Of a DNA stretch of 64,000 bases, positions 8,534 to 17,001 are shown piece by piece. How positions within the stretch are numbered: position 1 is the first letter of the stretch; every line of letters begins with the position of its first letter. Origin of the DNA: Antrihabitans auranticaus (GTDB taxonomy: Bacteria; Actinomycetota; Actinomycetes; Mycobacteriales; Mycobacteriaceae); assembly GCF_016481275.1 (NCBI RefSeq), contig NZ_JAEMNW010000001.1, positions 1,603,531 through 1,667,530 of the forward strand. Direction: 5' to 3'. Below the pieces are notes generated by a model. That model was not told the origin of the DNA, ran no database searches, and saw nothing but the letters and a program-made list of their open reading frames with translations. The position numbers were made by a program, and so were the translations under genes.

Positions 8534-10338
8534 GACGCGAGCTCCTGCTCTGTCGAGGTATCGAGGTCGAGTCCGCTCAGGGCGAGTGCGCCCTTTTTCG
8601 GTTCGTAGGTCGCGAGTGATGCGCGGATCTGCTCGGCGAACCGGCCCTCACTCCAGAACGCTTTGCGGACCAGCACAGGTGGATTGCCCGAGGTCATGAC
8701 GATGGCGCGGTCTTTCGGCAGTGCGGCGAGCACCGAAATCGGTGCGATTGTTTCCCGCGACCACGACTGCGAACGTGATCGGCCGCCGTTGGAGTGGCTC
8801 GACGACCAGCGCGCCACGTCGTGCTCGCCGATCTGCTGCGAAATCGACTGCAGATAGCTGTCGTCGTCGACGCCGCCGCCGTAGTAATGCATGTTCGACG
8901 CCTGACGCATCGTGGCGAGCTTCTGCTCCGACCACACTTCCCCGGCTTGGGCCGGCGACTGCAGGAATGTCAACAGCACGACCCCTTGGGATCCGGCGTG
9001 GGAGTACTGCTTGGGCAGATCCGACAGTTTGCACACGTTGGCGGCCTCGTCGAGCACCGCCACGATCGGTGTCGGCAGCCGTCCACCGGGGCTGCGTCGC
9101 GCCACCACGAATGCCGTATCGAGCAGCCGACCGACCAGTGCCGTCGTCAACGCGGTCGCCGAATCGGGACCTTCTAGCGACATCGCATACAGGGTGTCCG
9201 TCGAGCTGGCGAAACGGTCGACGTCGAACTCGGGCAGGTCGTGGGTCAACGCGACAGCGGCCAGTCGGCTGTCCTGATCGAACTGCTTGCGGCGCTGCGG
9301 CAGAACAGCTTTCGCGTACTCCGGATCGTTGAGGACGTTGAGGAACCGGCGCGCCATGTCGAAGAGGCCGTCCTTCTGTCGTGGATTGAGCCGTTGGGCG
9401 CTGCGAATCTTCTCCGCCGCCATGGCTTCACCAGCCGCCTCGAGCAACATCGCCGGGATGGCGGTGTCGTCGTCGGAAAGCCAGCCGAGCGTGTGCAGGA
9501 GATCTCCGCCGCCGACTGCGGCGGCGAACATGTGCAGTGCGAGGAGTTCTTGGGCACCGCCGTCGAAGTAGGCATCGACGCGGGCACCGTCCTCTTTGGA
9601 CGCAGAGACGAAGTAGCCGGCAAGTTTGCGGGCTGCTTTGAGTGACGACATTCCACGCAGTAAGTCGATCCACCACTGCGGGCCACCGTCGGTCGCGATG
9701 CCTTGCAGATCGAAGATCCACACTCGACCGACGGCTTCGCGGACCCCGCGCGTGTGATCGTGCAGATCACGCTTGTTCGACGTCGCGATCACCGCACCCG
9801 GCGCACTGCACACGGCGGGAATGGCCAGGGCCTGCGTTTTTCCGGTACGCGGGCCGGAGAACGCCACGCCGACGTCCTCCCAGCTCATCACTATCGTGTG
9901 GCCACCGCGCACGGTTTTGCCGATCGGAATTCCGTAGGTGTCGGGACCACGCAGCTCGATGTCGGGTCGGAGCCGCTGAGACTTCTGTTTTGCGCCCGCC
10001 CCATGAACCTCGGTCAGTTGCGACGGGTTGGCCATCGACTTGGCCAGATGATCCACTCGTGTGTGGAGAGCGCGGTGGTGCCACCACCTGACCGGAAACC
10101 ACGCTGCCCCGATGAGAAGAAGCAGAACGACGATCGCGATGACGGTGGCGTGCACCGGCCAGGTGATTCTGCCGCCCACCACGTTGAGGAACGCGGCGAC
10201 CGGATTGCCAGGAATATCTTGGCCGGTGCCGGCGAGTGCGTCGCCAGCACGCAAGCTCAGGTAGAGAACGAGCACGAGGGTAGCTCCGGCACCGAATGCG
10301 ACGAGTTGCACGGTCCCGGTGCGACGGTTGCCGTTCAC
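8530..10338 (-). CDS. Type IV coupling protein (VirD4/TraG-like)
   Basis: A 602-residue membrane ATPase that should link the relaxosome to the secretion channel. Two N-terminal transmembrane helices (about 11-30 and 62-83) are followed by a cytoplasmic ATPase domain with Walker A GPRTGKTQ at 162-169 and Walker B PIVAVLDEAAN near 427. The C-terminal part carries the 'FLQSPAQ...' sensor-like region typical of TraG/VirD4 proteins. It starts with GTG at 10338 and overlaps the preceding gene's stop by four bases. It also overlaps the downstream DUF4913 gene by four bases, so three genes are coupled. Confidence 0.9.
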   Translation of the reverse strand: MNGNRRTGTVQLVAFGAGATLVLVLYLSLRAGDALAGTGQDIPGNPVAAFLNVVGGRITWPVHATVIAIVVLLLLIGAAWFPVRWWHHRALHTRVDHLAKSMANPSQLTEVHGAGAKQKSQRLRPDIELRGPDTYGIPIGKTVRGGHTIVMSWEDVGVAFSGPRTGKTQALAIPAVCSAPGAVIATSNKRDLHDHTRGVREAVGRVWIFDLQGIATDGGPQWWIDLLRGMSSLKAARKLAGYFVSASKEDGARVDAYFDGGAQELLALHMFAAAVGGGDLLHTLGWLSDDDTAIPAMLLEAAGEAMAAEKIRSAQRLNPRQKDGLFDMARRFLNVLNDPEYAKAVLPQRRKQFDQDSRLAAVALTHDLPEFDVDRFASSTDTLYAMSLEGPDSATALTTALVGRLLDTAFVVARRSPGGRLPTPIVAVLDEAANVCKLSDLPKQYSHAGSQGVVLLTFLQSPAQAGEVWSEQKLATMRQASNMHYYGGGVDDDSYLQSISQQIGEHDVARWSSSHSNGGRSRSQSWSRETIAPISVLAALPKDRAIVMTSGNPPVLVRKAFWSEGRFAEQIRASLATYEPKKGALALSGLDLDTSTEQELAS

Positions 10339-11060
10339 AGTTCTGCTCCCGTTGTCAGCTCACGTGTGTTCGGTTCGACCGGAGCGTGTGTGTCGGATGT
10401 GGTGGGGACGGAGGCAGGTTCGCCGTCGAGCCATGCCGGGTCGGAGACACCGATCAAATCGGCGATGCGCTGGTCGTCGAGACGGTTGTCGGTGCGGTCC
10501 TCGGACAGGTCATCGAGCCGTTCGAGCTCGTCGTGCGCCAACGATTCGGCCAAGAGCTCGGCGACGAATTCACCGGCGTCACGTCCGGTACCGAGTGGGG
10601 CTTCTGCCGCCGTTTCGTCGCTGGATGGGGCGCGGTCGGCAGCGTCGGCGAGGGCGATGGCCGCGTCGGGGTCGATACCGTCTTCACGCATGCGCTGTGA
10701 CCAGGCGTCGGCGGTCTCGGGATCGGCATCGCGCAGCGATTCTGCTACCGCCCAGCGCGCCGCGAGATCCTGAGCGGACCATTGTTTGCCCAGTTCCTCG
10801 GTCCGCGCGGTCGTCCGCTGAGCGCGTTCGGCGTGCCGTTCCGCTCGCTCACGCTCCCGCTGTTCCCGGTCGGCTTCTCGTCGGGCCTTGTCCTGCACTC
10901 GCACGCGCGACTCCGCGGTGCGCTGCTTACGGTCGACAGTGCGTTCGCGTCGTGTCTTGAGTCGTCGATGCATCTCCACCGTTTTGCGGGCGGACTGCAG
11001 GGCCGAGGCAGCGAACTGGGTGAAGTCCCTGCTGATGTCGTCGAGTTCGTTCTCGCTCAC
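10335..11060 (-). CDS. Coiled-coil ICE protein, 241 aa
   Basis: A soluble, strongly charged protein. Residues 25-100 are Arg/Glu-rich with heptad-like spacing (RREADREQRERERAERHAER), suggesting a long coiled coil. An acidic C-terminal half follows. No enzymatic motif is seen. Its stop overlaps the GTG start of the coupling-protein gene (10335-10338), so the two are probably made in a fixed ratio. An adaptor or relaxosome partner of the coupling protein is a plausible role but is an inference from position only. Confidence 0.8.
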   Translation of the reverse strand: MSENELDDISRDFTQFAASALQSARKTVEMHRRLKTRRERTVDRKQRTAESRVRVQDKARREADREQRERERAERHAERAQRTTARTEELGKQWSAQDLAARWAVAESLRDADPETADAWSQRMREDGIDPDAAIALADAADRAPSSDETAAEAPLGTGRDAGEFVAELLAESLAHDELERLDDLSEDRTDNRLDDQRIADLIGVSDPAWLDGEPASVPTTSDTHAPVEPNTRELTTGAEL

Positions 11061-11094
11061 GTGGACGCCTTTCGGGTGTGTCGGACGGTGCAGG

Positions 11095-11661
11095 TCATCG
11101 GGTGGGTGCGGCGTTGTATTCGGTCATGCGCCACCCGTCGCTGGTGGACTCGAGCACAGCGCGGACTTTCAGCTGTCGATACCGCGTCGACGTCCCGTCG
11201 CGGTGGAGCACGGTCTGGGTCACCACCGCTTCGGACACTGCGCGCCCCTGCGTGGTGTCGATGCTGTCGGTGACGAGCACGCTGGCGCTGACGATGTCGC
11301 CGGCAGCTCGCCATGCCGCCCATTCGGGCAGTTCACGCATTCCGGCAGCGGGGGGTGTGTTCGCTGATGCCGCGAGCTCGCCACCGAGCCATGGCAACGC
11401 TCGGGTCGCTGCAGTACCAGGTGATGGATCGTTCTTCGGTTGCCACGAGAACATCGCACTGAGCGCCTGCTGCGTCGCGGTCGCGGCGTCGGCATTGCCT
11501 GGGGTGGGGCCGTCGACGTGCCCGGAGTCGTCGCGGCCGCCGTGCTGCTGCTCTGAGGAGGACCCGGCAAGCGTGACCACCAGGACGACGGCACCGATCA
11601 GTGCGATCACTGCGACGATCGCGGCCGCGATCACTGCGGTCCGAGTGCGCAGCGCTGTCAT
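11095..11661 (-). CDS. Membrane-anchored VirB8/Mce-associated-like transfer protein
   Basis: 188 residues with one N-terminal membrane anchor (about 9-33, VIAAAIVAVIALIGAVVLVV). An extracytoplasmic domain ends in a pattern typical of NTF2-like or VirB8/TcpC-like folds: a strand with VVTQTVLHRDGTSTRYRQLKVRAVLES followed by DGWRMTEYNAAP. Such proteins form the periplasmic-side core of actinobacterial and Gram-positive type IV secretion channels. It follows the cell-wall hydrolase gene by 57 bases in the same operon. The assignment to the VirB8 fold rests on topology and context, not on a recognised motif. Confidence 0.65.
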   Translation of the reverse strand: MTALRTRTAVIAAAIVAVIALIGAVVLVVTLAGSSSEQQHGGRDDSGHVDGPTPGNADAATATQQALSAMFSWQPKNDPSPGTAATRALPWLGGELAASANTPPAAGMRELPEWAAWRAAGDIVSASVLVTDSIDTTQGRAVSEAVVTQTVLHRDGTSTRYRQLKVRAVLESTSDGWRMTEYNAAPTR

Positions 11662-11718
11662 GCTGCTGGCCGCTTCGCGTCGAATGCTGTGCTGGAATCC
11701 ATTGTGTGATCAGCCCTT

Positions 11719-13380
11719 TCAGTTGAAGGTCGTGGCATAGCGCGCCTCGTTCGCCAGGATGGTGTCGGCATAGGGGCGGGTCTGGTTGACGTAATCCGAC
11801 GCCCCGGTCGGGAAGCCGCCGCTGTTGAGCACGGCGTATTCGCCGGCGTTGTATCCGGCGAGATACAGCTCTTTCGGTCCGTTGGGTGCCTGGACCTTGC
11901 CTTCGGCGATCCAGCCGTCCACCTTGGCGGCGATATCGCACATGTAGTGGCCTTGGGCCATGACGGCGTCGCCGATGCGGTTGCGATCACCGGTCCCGGC
12001 CGGGCCGGTCGGTGCACCGTTGTCGTCGACGGGGAAGCCGTAGGCGGCCCAGGTGTCGTCGATGAACTGCGTGTATCCGGATGCTCCCGAGGAGTTGTAG
12101 CCGGGCTGCTGAAAGCTGCCTTCCTGCTGAATCTGCGCCGCCAGTAGTGCGGGGCTGATCTGTGGGCACAGCGTGCCTGCGCGACGTAGCCACGGCACGA
12201 AGTCGGCAGGAACCGACGCGGGGTCGAGATTGTCGACACCAGGTGGTCCACGAGCGGGATCGGTGCATACCGGCGGCTGCAGGGGTGCGCCGGCCAGGAA
12301 CGGAGCCGACCCGTACACCGTGGATGCGGAGGGATGCCCACCGCCGACGGTCGTCACGTGCACATGATCGAAATGGTTCTGGGTGTCGCTGCCGCGGTCT
12401 TCCATCGTGTTCGATTCACCGGAGGCTGGGCGGTAGGTCTGCCGCCAGATCAGATACTCGACATGAAAGGCATCCTTGTTCGCCATCACGTACTCGGCGA
12501 CCCTGTCCCCCAACGCTTTACCGCTACCACTGTTGTAGTCGGGGATCATGATGTCGGCAGCACGACCCGACGGATGATCGTCAGAGACGGAATCAGATTG
12601 GCGCCATCCACCGATCGACTTGATCTCCGGGAAGTTGGCTGCGATCGCGCGCGCCAACCGGATGGTGTCGACCTGCCAGTGTTGTTCCGAACCCAGCGCT
12701 GCGGGCAGCGGTGGCAGCTCGCCGGTCGCGGCCGCCAAGACGGGCGGTGCCGCCGGGCCCGGTACTGGCGGTGCCGCGCCGCGACCGGTCGGTTCGGATC
12801 CCGCGTCGATCCAGGGCTGCGGATCCACCGCGGTTCCGCTGTCGTGGCCACCGGACCACGTTTCGAAATGCAGATGTGCTCCGCCGGGTCCGGGCGGTGA
12901 TACCTCGCCGTTGTAGCCGACGTCGGCGATGTGCTGTCCGGCGCTGACGGTGTCGCCTGCCTTGACCAGGACGCCTTCGGGAAACATGTGCCCGTACACC
13001 GTCGACCACACCGCGCCGTCGATGTTGTGATCGATGACGATCCACTGGCCGAACCCGGATGCGGAACCGGCGGCAGAGACCACACCGTCGGCTGCAGCGT
13101 AGATCGCGGCACCGGCAGTGGAACCGAAGTCGACACCTTTGTGCATGCCCCCACCCCGAGGCCCGAACGGCGAGCTGAGGCGATAAGTCCCTTCCGCCAT
13201 CGGTTTCACTTTGACACCCGGCCCGCCTGGAGGCGGTGCAACCGTCTGACCGGGGTTCAGGGTGGGGTTGCACGCGGTGTCGTCATCGCCCGGGTCGGAG
13301 AAGATCATGACGAACGCCACGACCAGCCCGACGATGAACGTCATCGTCAGGGTGAAGATTTTGGGGGCAAAACCTTTCAC
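11719..13380 (-). CDS. Three-domain cell-wall hydrolase (M23 + M15-like + lytic transglycosylase-like)
   Basis: A 553-residue secreted or anchored protein, the VirB1-like component that opens the wall for the channel. An N-terminal membrane segment spans about 8-27. An M23 metallopeptidase domain (60-190) has zinc ligands H80, D84 and the HLH motif at 169-171. A middle domain (about 225-345) has DHPSGRAADIM and DHVHVT, resembling D,D-carboxypeptidase-like M15/ARB domains. The C-terminal domain (about 390-553) looks like a lysozyme/transglycosylase fold, with a probable catalytic Glu in IQQEGSF and the SGYTQF motif. Its start overlaps the stop of the upstream HTH gene by four bases. Confidence 0.88.
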   Translation of the reverse strand: MKGFAPKIFTLTMTFIVGLVVAFVMIFSDPGDDDTACNPTLNPGQTVAPPPGGPGVKVKPMAEGTYRLSSPFGPRGGGMHKGVDFGSTAGAAIYAAADGVVSAAGSASGFGQWIVIDHNIDGAVWSTVYGHMFPEGVLVKAGDTVSAGQHIADVGYNGEVSPPGPGGAHLHFETWSGGHDSGTAVDPQPWIDAGSEPTGRGAAPPVPGPAAPPVLAAATGELPPLPAALGSEQHWQVDTIRLARAIAANFPEIKSIGGWRQSDSVSDDHPSGRAADIMIPDYNSGSGKALGDRVAEYVMANKDAFHVEYLIWRQTYRPASGESNTMEDRGSDTQNHFDHVHVTTVGGGHPSASTVYGSAPFLAGAPLQPPVCTDPARGPPGVDNLDPASVPADFVPWLRRAGTLCPQISPALLAAQIQQEGSFQQPGYNSSGASGYTQFIDDTWAAYGFPVDDNGAPTGPAGTGDRNRIGDAVMAQGHYMCDIAAKVDGWIAEGKVQAPNGPKELYLAGYNAGEYAVLNSGGFPTGASDYVNQTRPYADTILANEARYATTFN

Positions 13381-13694
13381 GACTGGACCGACACCCGGTG
13401 CTGCACTGAGGGATACATCGACAGGGCCGTCACGACTTGCTGTGCTTCGTGCAGCTGTCGCCGCAGTTCGCGCAGTTGCAGCTCGGTATCGGCAGGGATC
13501 CGGTCGGTGCGAGCTGCACCGAGTTCGGCCCGCACCCAGTTGCGCAGTGTCGTCACCGGTATCGCGGCGGCGGCGATCGCCACGACCGCGTCCTCACGCG
13601 AACGGTAAGACGCGAGGCCGGCGACGACCTGGCGCACGCACTGGTCGCGAAATTCGCGGCTGTAGCGGCGCTTGCCGCCGCCGACCTGGTTCAT
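13377..13694 (-). CDS. Transposase OrfA-like HTH protein within the transfer operon
   Basis: 105 residues with an N-terminal helix-turn-helix of the IS3 OrfA type (RRYSREFRDQCVRQVVAG, then TTLRNWVR) and a C-terminal leucine-rich helix (LQLRELRRQLHEAQQVVTAL), as in OrfA proteins. No OrfB, inverted repeats or other IS parts adjoin it. The ATG at 13694 overlaps the stop of the VirB4-like gene as ATGA, and its own stop overlaps the start of the hydrolase gene. Such coupling on both sides argues that it is a domesticated, co-expressed component and not an IS remnant. A DNA-binding regulator or relaxosome accessory is possible. Confidence 0.7.
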   Translation of the reverse strand: MNQVGGGKRRYSREFRDQCVRQVVAGLASYRSREDAVVAIAAAAIPVTTLRNWVRAELGAARTDRIPADTELQLRELRRQLHEAQQVVTALSMYPSVQHRVSVQS

Positions 13695-15511
13695 GCCGCC
13701 CACGCTGCGGACTCTTTGGTGTACTCGGTGTCGAGATCGAAGCGGGAGTTGGTGTCGTGCACACCGGAGGCGATTTCACTGGGAAAGAGGATGGTGCGCA
13801 GCGGAATACCCGCCGCGCCCTGCTCGCCGATCTTGATGAAGAACTTTCCCTGACCGGGAGGGGCTGAGGCCGATCGGCCGTCACCGGTCAACGCCGGCGG
13901 AGACGACCAGGACGTGATGTCACGAACTTCGGTTTCGGTGAACGGTTTGATGTCTTCCAGTCGCGCCATCTCTTTGCGTGGGAGTGCACCGACGACCAAC
14001 GCTCCGGCCCGCTCGACGAAGCCCGGTGCCGACTGGACACCGTTCTCGTCGACCTGTTGGGGCAGATCGCTGGCCGTGTGGGTGATCATCAGCAACGCGG
14101 TGCCCCACACCCGGTTGAGGCGGGTCAGCTCGTCGACGCGATCGACCATCCCGACGCCGGCACGCAGCACCTGCCACATCTCGTCGAGCACCACCAGGAA
14201 GTTGCGCTTGGGACCACATTCGGCATCGGCCAAAATGTGGGCGGCATCGGTGGCGGCGAAGCCGTGTTCCCAGCAGGTCAGCAGGACCGCGCCTTTGAGT
14301 TTGCGATCCGCCGCCGCGACCTGAGACACATCGACGCACACCGCGGCGGCGTTGATGTCGATCGGGGTGGTGGTGTGACCGTCGAAGACTTGGCCGAACA
14401 CACCTTTGCGCAGTGCGTGCAACGACCGACGCAGAGAGCGCGACTCGTGCAGATATTCCTTTTGATCGGTCGCTTTGTACGCCTCGACCACCTCGGGGGG
14501 ACCCTCGTCGAGGACGCGTTCCAAGTCGGCCAGCAGCGGCTGTCCCTCGACGTGTGCGTCGATCCAGTCCAACGCCGCACCGATGGCGGACTCTTCGTAG
14601 TCTTCGATCAACCGGCCCCGGTTGAGCTGCAGCAACGCCACCACCCGGCGCAGACGGTCCGCCCCGATCCGGGTCCGGACAATCCGTGCCATCTTCGTTG
14701 CGATCTTGGTCCCGGCAGCGTCGAGAATCGGCAGGATCTGCGCCAGCGGTCCCAGGTCGAGGGGGTTGATCTGGGCGTGCCCGTGCCCGACGGTGATGAC
14801 CTGCCCGGCGTCGCCGAGCTCTTCCACCAGTTTGCGGTAGTCCGGTTTCAGGTCGCCGAGAATCAGTGCCGTCACGCCGCCGGCGACCAAGCCCAGCACG
14901 ATCTTTCGGGCCAGGGTGGACTTTCCGAAGCCGGGCAGGCCGAGCAGCATCATCGACGGTTGCTGCAAGAATTTTGCGCGCACGAACCACGACAACGGGT
15001 CGAAGCAGACCGGCGCGCCGGTGTAGAGGTGAGATCCGAGCGGAACTCCGCGCAGCGGAGCACCGGCACCGACCGGCCATGGCCACAGCCCAGCGACCTG
15101 CAGTGTCGTACCGCGATACTCCACCGTGTTCGGAATCGGTCCGGTGCGCCCCCCGCCGAGCCCTCTCAGACCACGCGCGGTGGCACGCAACGGTGCGGGA
15201 GCTTTCGACACCTTCTGCATCGGCGCAGCGTTCTCGCCGCGGCGACGATCGTCACGACGTAGCAGCATCCACGCCCGAGTCGAATCGAATATGTTGCGAC
15301 CAGCCTGCATGGTGCGGGTCAGCTCGGCTCGCTCGTCGTCGTCGAGCAACTGCAAGTCCATCCGAGCGCGTTGTGCCGCTGCGGCTTTCGCTGCTTGCGC
15401 TTTGCGGTGTTTACGTCCGCCCGGACCACTCGACTGAGGGCGTGAACTCGGTGGCAGGTGTGACATGTCGCGGGCTCCGAGGCGGCCCCGAACTCCCGCC
15501 CGGGTCATCAC
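13691..15511 (-). CDS. VirB4-like conjugation ATPase
   Basis: A 606-residue ATPase that powers the type IV secretion channel. A basic N-terminal tail (30-50) precedes the motor domain. Walker A (GLPGFGKSTL) is at 191-200 and Walker B (FLVVLDEMWQVL) near 440. Further VirB4/TraC signatures include QINPLDLG after the P-loop and the LLMITHTASDLP sensor. It corresponds to the C-terminal half of a full VirB4; the N-terminal half is probably provided by the adjacent SCO6880-family protein. The GTG start at 15511 overlaps that gene's TGA stop (GTGA). Confidence 0.9.
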   Translation of the reverse strand: MMTRAGVRGRLGARDMSHLPPSSRPQSSGPGGRKHRKAQAAKAAAAQRARMDLQLLDDDERAELTRTMQAGRNIFDSTRAWMLLRRDDRRRGENAAPMQKVSKAPAPLRATARGLRGLGGGRTGPIPNTVEYRGTTLQVAGLWPWPVGAGAPLRGVPLGSHLYTGAPVCFDPLSWFVRAKFLQQPSMMLLGLPGFGKSTLARKIVLGLVAGGVTALILGDLKPDYRKLVEELGDAGQVITVGHGHAQINPLDLGPLAQILPILDAAGTKIATKMARIVRTRIGADRLRRVVALLQLNRGRLIEDYEESAIGAALDWIDAHVEGQPLLADLERVLDEGPPEVVEAYKATDQKEYLHESRSLRRSLHALRKGVFGQVFDGHTTTPIDINAAAVCVDVSQVAAADRKLKGAVLLTCWEHGFAATDAAHILADAECGPKRNFLVVLDEMWQVLRAGVGMVDRVDELTRLNRVWGTALLMITHTASDLPQQVDENGVQSAPGFVERAGALVVGALPRKEMARLEDIKPFTETEVRDITSWSSPPALTGDGRSASAPPGQGKFFIKIGEQGAAGIPLRTILFPSEIASGVHDTNSRFDLDTEYTKESAAWAA

Positions 15512-17001
15512 GACGCCAACTTCCGCGACACGCTCTCGTGATCGGGCAACAGCACCCCGATGCCGAGCGTGGCGGCAAACGACGCGGCCTGAGCGAAATA
15601 CACTCGCCGCAGCCGTAGTCGCGCTCGGACGCCGAGCTGTTTGGTGATCGAATCCGCGCGTGGCCGGTCCCCGTCTTCGGGCGTGGTGACGGTGACCAGA
15701 ACACCGAACAAGGTCAGCCCGTGGCCTCTGCCTTGTTCTTCACGTTGCGCCTCGGCGTACTCGACTTTCAGGTTCGCCTCGACCGATCCGATTCCTCGTT
15801 GTCCGTTGCGGCCCGAGAGCGCGTTCTTGTAGTCGGAGTCCACAGCTGCGGCAGCATCGGCCGGCGAGTGCGGGCGATAGACGATGGCGACGCGTTTACG
15901 CACGAGATCGCCGTTGACGTCGAGCAGCGGACGCAGGACCGTTTCGGTGACCGCCGATGCCGGCGCTTTCGACATTTCCCACGTCGTCGACCAGCATCCG
16001 TCGTGGTACAAGCTCGAGATGCGTTCCTGGTGGCCCATCGGTCCGCTGTCTTCCCAGCCGATGTCGTGGCCACCGTCCATTTCGCCGAGCTCGAGGTCGG
16101 CCAAGGTGGAGGGACTGTAGGCGCGTTTGGTCAACGACACGATTTCTTCCGGCGGCAGCAGCCGCGGGTTGAGGTTGGCTTCGTTGAGCACCGTCAGGAC
16201 CCCGCCCATGCGCCGCGACATCTCTTTGATCTGTTCGCCCGCGTCTTTGCGCCGGTCTGCAGTGGTGGCGCGGAAGGTGATCGCTACTCGCGCCCACATC
16301 CGCACCGAACCCGAGGGCAGCATCGCGGCGGCTTCGGCCATCATCGCGGCGGGGAGATCACCGCCCGGTCGAGAGGGTGCGCACAGTTCGCGCACTTCGC
16401 GGCGGATCCGGTTACCGGTCTCCGGTCCGGTTTCGATGATCACGGTGGCACCGTCGATGTCGCCGGGTTCGGCGACGAAGTTCAAGAAGTTGGTCCAGTT
16501 GAATACCGAGTCGTCGACGGCGTCCTGGTCGATGGCCTCGTTGCCTTGTGGCCAGCATTCGATGACGACCGTGAACTGGTTTTGGGACGGCATCTCGATC
16601 ACGCCGTACACCTGCCGGGATTGATGTTGGACCCACCCTTCGTGCAGGCGGGTCGGGTACAGCACGCCGGGCAGTCGGCAGGTACGGCCGGGAACGCGAG
16701 AAAACAGGCCCGATCGGTACATGTCCTCCCCCTTTCTCACATGTTTGCGCCATTGCTTGTAGAGCAGGACCCACTCGTAGGTGGTTTTTCCTTCGATTCG
16801 CAGGACCAGCGGCCCCCACGTCGCGAGCAGGACGAGCGCCAACACCAGCGAGCTCGCCAGTCCGATGACGTAGACCGACAAGATCCAGATCACGAAGATG
16901 ACCAGCAGATAGATGCTGGGAATCAGACCCATTCCGGCCAGGAACGCCGACTTCGGTTGGCTCCACCCGATGTAGGTCTGGCGTTGGGGCCGGCCGCTCA
17001 C
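15508..17001 (-). CDS. SCO6880 family type IV secretion protein (VirB3/VirB4 N-terminal-like)
   Basis: A 497-residue protein with two close hydrophobic segments at about 23-68, resembling PrgI/VirB3. A long cytoplasmic domain follows, with the layout of the VirB4 N-terminus. The family is known from Streptomyces SCO6880 and actinobacterial conjugative elements, where it precedes a P-loop ATPase gene as it does here. No Walker motif is present, consistent with its role as a non-catalytic partner. The start at 17001 overlaps the VirB6-like gene's stop by four bases. Confidence 0.85.
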   Translation of the reverse strand: MSGRPQRQTYIGWSQPKSAFLAGMGLIPSIYLLVIFVIWILSVYVIGLASSLVLALVLLATWGPLVLRIEGKTTYEWVLLYKQWRKHVRKGEDMYRSGLFSRVPGRTCRLPGVLYPTRLHEGWVQHQSRQVYGVIEMPSQNQFTVVIECWPQGNEAIDQDAVDDSVFNWTNFLNFVAEPGDIDGATVIIETGPETGNRIRREVRELCAPSRPGGDLPAAMMAEAAAMLPSGSVRMWARVAITFRATTADRRKDAGEQIKEMSRRMGGVLTVLNEANLNPRLLPPEEIVSLTKRAYSPSTLADLELGEMDGGHDIGWEDSGPMGHQERISSLYHDGCWSTTWEMSKAPASAVTETVLRPLLDVNGDLVRKRVAIVYRPHSPADAAAAVDSDYKNALSGRNGQRGIGSVEANLKVEYAEAQREEQGRGHGLTLFGVLVTVTTPEDGDRPRADSITKQLGVRARLRLRRVYFAQAASFAATLGIGVLLPDHESVSRKLAS

